64,000 nt of DNA, taken from the NCBI RefSeq assembly GCF_040412425.1, contig NC_089766.1, positions 18,610,774 through 18,674,773 on the forward strand, given 5' to 3'. Shown here piece by piece: positions 60,539 through 64,000 of the stretch. The DNA comes from Macrobrachium rosenbergii. Taxonomy: Eukaryota; Arthropoda; Malacostraca; Decapoda; Palaemonidae. Position 1 is the stretch's first letter. Each line of letters begins with the position of its first letter. The notes beneath the pieces were generated by a model. It made no database searches. It was not told the origin of the DNA and worked only from the letters and a program-made list of their open reading frames with translations. A program made the position numbers and the translations under genes.

Positions 60539-63500
60539 ATGCTGAAGGGAAGACCACCAAAGAATAAAGAGACTTCATTTACATTTTTGAATGAAGTCGA
60601 TTACCCTCACAGACAATTTGAAAAACTTCTTAAAATCAAGAAACTCAGGCTAGCTGAGCCACATGGCTCATCTAAAAGGATGAGCAAAGTTTGTGCAAAC
60701 CTTCCTGAATGCGAGGCAAAGATGATGGATGTCATAGGAGCTAAGGACTATCACATGCAACCAAATCTTAGAAAATGTGTGTGATGTGGAAAACAAAATG
60801 ACTAGGTCATCGGTGAACAGAAAACTCTGATAAATTCTTTTTGCACCAGACTGGCCATTCTGGTGACAAAAGGAGATCAAAAGCCGCTGTGAAAAGATGT
60901 GGACAACAGAAATACTGAGAATTTTGAAAAGGGGTGTTAATTCACACAGATAGCTAAAGACTACTAATGACGACAAGTTGTTGGTAAGAATTCTACTCTA
61001 ATTTGTGTGAAGCAAAGTATCACCCATATTGCCAAGAGCAGTACATGCAAAATCCTGAGTACTGGCGGAGTAAAGATCACGAGCAAGTGAAACAACAAAA
61101 AGCACTCGAGGAGGCAGGTCAAGCAGCATTCATTAGTGTTTGCAAACTGATAGAAGAAGAAACAATTATAAATAAAAAGCTGTGCACTCTTGTTGAGCTT
61201 AACAAAATGTATACTGCAGAACTTGAGAAAACTAACTTCCAAAATCCCAACCACAGATCAAGTAAATCCAAAATGAAAAAACTAGAATCAAGTGGACACA
61301 AAGGACAAATTAGGGCTTAATGTCATCTAGACAAAGGAGGTACTGCTCGCTTTCTGCTTACATTGTTCAGGGCAGCATATGACTGTCGAAAGAAGCAAAT
61401 GGCAGCATATGAGCTCGATTCTGGGGACTACATACATGTGAGCTGCAATGTACCTCAGCAGAGCAATATCAGAAGCTTTTAAAGCATGTGCTGATATGCA
61501 ATGGCCACCAACCACTTACCTTCTAACACACATCAAAGATATTGGTACTCTGATTTACTGAATTTAATGTGTACATTGTTTCCTTGGACAACCCAGCATA
61601 GATGAAATGTCCCCAAATTGTATATACCATATCATCAATTATACAGGATATTTGCAGGACTTCAACTGATGGTAAATGGAAGATGCACCAAGATATTTTA
61701 ATCTGTATAACAATATGCCACATGTTCGAAAGTGCTGAAATAATATGACTAAGTGGAACAGATTTGGGCATCTTATGTTCTATGATTTTTCACTTGAATT
61801 GGACATGCTGGGGAGAGCTGTTGACCAGGTGTCAACTTCCTAACCACAGTAATTTCATCCGTCCCTCACCTGATAATAAGAGTCCCTGTAACCCATCAGA
61901 CCACTCTTGACCATGATACCTTTGACCAGTTTCAGAACAAACCAGTTGGCAGTGGGATTATTAACACGGCACCTGTAATGCTGGTGATCTTCTCATGTGC
62001 CAAGAGTCTCGGATCGGCCATTTAATATACACAACAGATGATCTTTCCTGGGCGTGTTTATACCAAATAAGAAGAAGGGTCCAGCCATTAGATCAATCAA
62101 GAACGTTACCCAGAGGGGGAAGAACACAGTCGAGATGGGCATCACTGAAGTTTATTTTTGCTGTGGATGATGCTATACATATTGCAGGGAGGCAAATCAG
62201 ATATTTCCTGGTTGGTCTGGGTTCATCTCTATTACAGGAAAAGTAACAGAAGTTAACAACTATAGAATATTATCCGGCAATGCTGCGCCCAATTGCAGAG
62301 TACAGTACAGTACAAGAATGTCTGACGTACTGTGCAGAGCTGGACGGAAATATGTTGCTCTGATCTTGGTGTATGCACGAAGGCATTTCTTATATGGTAA
62401 GATCCACTATATGAATATCACATAATCCCCATTAAACCTTTCATTTATATATGGCTGATTCATAAGTGACTGGAAAAAGATAAAGGAAGTAGGATATGTC
62501 ACTTTGGAGGCAAGGCTTATTACAACAGACTCTAGAAAAGGAGTAGAGAATGTAAAGAATTAAGTAATCAGATCAATGAACTATCACAAATGTCTGCTGG
62601 AAGTATTAGAAAGACCACTCATGGAAAGATTTTTGGATGGCAATGCAGTGTTTGAAGTTTTGGATGAACAAGCAAAAAAACTGCTTCGGGTATTCAAAGA
62701 GGCACCATCTGAGGCACTTCTAGATGAACTGATGCAAAACCAGAGCACTGTGGAATACACTGATAGCTACATTCAGTTCACAGACTTAGTTTGGAAAGGT
62801 GAGCTTGGCAAGACAAGGTACGGATCAGTTACATGGATAATGTGTAGTTTGTACGTAATTTGCAGAACTCATAAAGAAAACAATTTTGTTCAACATGCCT
62901 ACATGTATCGCATGACAACAGAATTATGCTCGTCACATGTCATATTTTGTTACATCCTTATCTAATACTGACTGGAGTCATCCAGGAGCTAGGGAACTGC
63001 TGAAACTTGGAGCATTTAGTGTCGCTCGATCTTTTGTGCCTGGCAGTAGATGCGTTGTAGATACGACCACTGAAGAAACATTTATGAACATGCAAAGTCC
63101 ACAGGAGGAGCAGGAGGTAGTGGTATTGGCCTCTTAGGAATTACCAGAAACTATAAAGTATACTAAAGTTGGTAGCACAGACAACGCATGAGAAATAAAT
63201 ACCTTCATGCCAATTTTGTCTTGCAGACATGACAACAGACAGTACAGACAGCATAAAGACCTAAGACCAACAGAGATCAAACGAGGGGAAAGTTTTGTTG
63301 ACAAGGTGAAAGAGGCAATACAATGTTTCAGCAATCCTTTTGAAATCGACAATAACATGATGCATAACGTAGTCTGGGGCACCAGTGCCAGCTAATATGA
63401 TCTTTTGATGCATAACGTAGTGTCTGGGGCACCAGTGCCAGCTAATATGATCTTTTGACACTGAAGTATCAGAAATTGAAGCTCTTAAGTCAGCTCAAGA

Positions 63501-64000
63501 AGAAACTGACACACGAATAATTTTGTATACCTTGTACACCAGCAAGAAAGGTTACAAAAGGTGAGAGTGATGTCTACACTGAAATGTTTTTTCATTCCTG
63601 CAGCACATGCTCATAACATAGATCCATGTACCTTGAAACTGACCATGGTAACATAAGCAGGCTTTTAGATATCACAAAATTGGAAATGAATATGGTCAGG
63701 AGCTTTGTTCTGCACTCTAAGGACTACATGAATTCTTGGATGCTGACAGTTCAAGTGCAATACGAGGAAAAGGTAAATAAGAGCCCTGATATTGATGTTG
63801 GCCAACAAAGAGTTCATTTCAATATTTGCAAAACTAGGAGAAGCTTGGGAAATCTCACAAACTCTGATGCAAGGCTTACAATTTCATGTGTTCTCTTTGT
63901 GTGGATCAAATAAAGAATCTGATACATCAACAAAGCAAGGTATCTAAAGTTTGTAAGGTCAAAGATGTTGTCAGAGCTGAGATTTGATGAAACAGTTCAA
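60539..64000 (+). pseudogene. Right-arm copy of the nuclease-like multicopy gene (runs off the window)
   Basis: Mirror of 36235-39864. It opens with an ATG at 60539 (MLKGRPPKNKETSF). Landmarks: CEAKYHPYCQEQYMQNPEYW (61006-61065), SSKSKMKKLES (about 61260), YPEGKNTV-equivalent sequence, ERPLMERFLDGNAVFEVLDE (62600-62670), YTDSYIQFTDLVWKGELGKT (62756-62815), SHPGARELLKLGAFSVARSF (62975-63034), GSRCVVDTTTEETFM (about 63040-63085), SAQEETDTRIILYTLYTSKK (about 63493-63552), DHGNISRLLDITK (63642-63680), and a shifted FTG region. Intact frames alternate with frameshifts at positions different from the left arm. The C-terminal ANYQ-type block lies beyond the window. Function unknown; a nuclease-like fold is inferred from the acidic motifs. 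Confidence 0.65.
63358..63457 (+). repeat. 50-bp tandem duplication inside the right-arm gene copy
   Basis: 'tgatgcataacgtagt.tctggggcaccagtgccagctaatatgatctttt', in two parts, occurs twice in succession. The left arm has a more diverged pair at about 37026-37120 ('cccagacactacgttatgcatcaa' in pieces and 'cagacaccatgctatgcatcat'). The duplication therefore predates or is shared by both arms. Confidence 0.7.

Larger units (their letters stand above)
36478..64000. repeat. Giant imperfect palindrome with arms of at least 6 kb
   Basis: The left arm from 36478 to about 42690 is the reverse complement of 57610 to the window end. Matched points are 36478 with 64000, 40280 with 60086, and 42372 with 57942. 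Their sums (100478, 100366, 100314) drift by 164 bp, so the arms differ by a net 164 bp over 6 kb. Differences are mostly single-base indels plus local patches of strong divergence, such as 42420-42480 against 57850-57900. The right arm runs off the window, so the outer boundary is unknown. Confidence 0.85.

Overview
This window reads as nuclear DNA of a decapod crustacean, most likely a caridean prawn. It is AT-rich and has no operons or densely packed genes. It is crowded with long (GA)n, (GT)n and (TA)n microsatellites. It carries (CCTAA)n, the arthropod telomere repeat, and several dispersed repeats I know from decapod sequences: a tRNA-derived SINE with a conserved core, a repeat containing a GCCTTTGGCC-type stretch, and a repeat with an 'agagggctgcaatttgg' hairpin. 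The host call is inference from these repeats. Most open frames in the window are chance frames or frames inside tandem repeats, and are left out.

Region 1 (1-25 kb) is repeat-rich intergenic or intronic DNA. It holds an LTR-like segment, an interstitial telomere repeat, two decayed non-LTR retrotransposons on the minus strand (about 5.0-6.5 kb and 8.9-9.9 kb), many GA tracts, an 880-bp DNA-transposon-like element with terminal inverted repeats, and a roughly 120-bp minisatellite at 23.6-24.7 kb. Region 2 (25-31 kb) is very AT-rich. It contains nested tandem repeats and a 4.7-kb inverted repeat made of four related modules, two per orientation, around a (TA)n core. Each module carries an RFX-type X-box next to a CRE or CRE-like site.

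Region 3 (31-36 kb) is the best place for an ordinary host gene on the plus strand. A GC-richer stretch with CRE sites lies at 31.4 kb, and a phase-consistent three-exon chain at 34.6-35.4 kb ends in a cysteine-rich C-terminus I cannot name.

Region 4 (36.2-64.0 kb) is the most striking part: a giant imperfect palindrome. Each arm is at least 6 kb and carries a frameshifted copy of a large multicopy invertebrate gene family with nuclease-like motifs (minus strand in the left arm, plus strand in the right arm). The arms flank a head-to-head array of a roughly 91-bp minisatellite: left half 42.7-45.3 kb, a decayed stretch to 48.9 kb, a non-repeat island at 48.9-50.0 kb, and right half 50.0-57.6 kb. 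Each monomer contains a perfect 9-bp-stem hairpin, and the right half shows signs of a higher-order repeat. The palindrome may be a genuine inverted duplication or a fold-back assembly artefact. The indel-type differences between arms and the noisy centre make the artefact a serious possibility.
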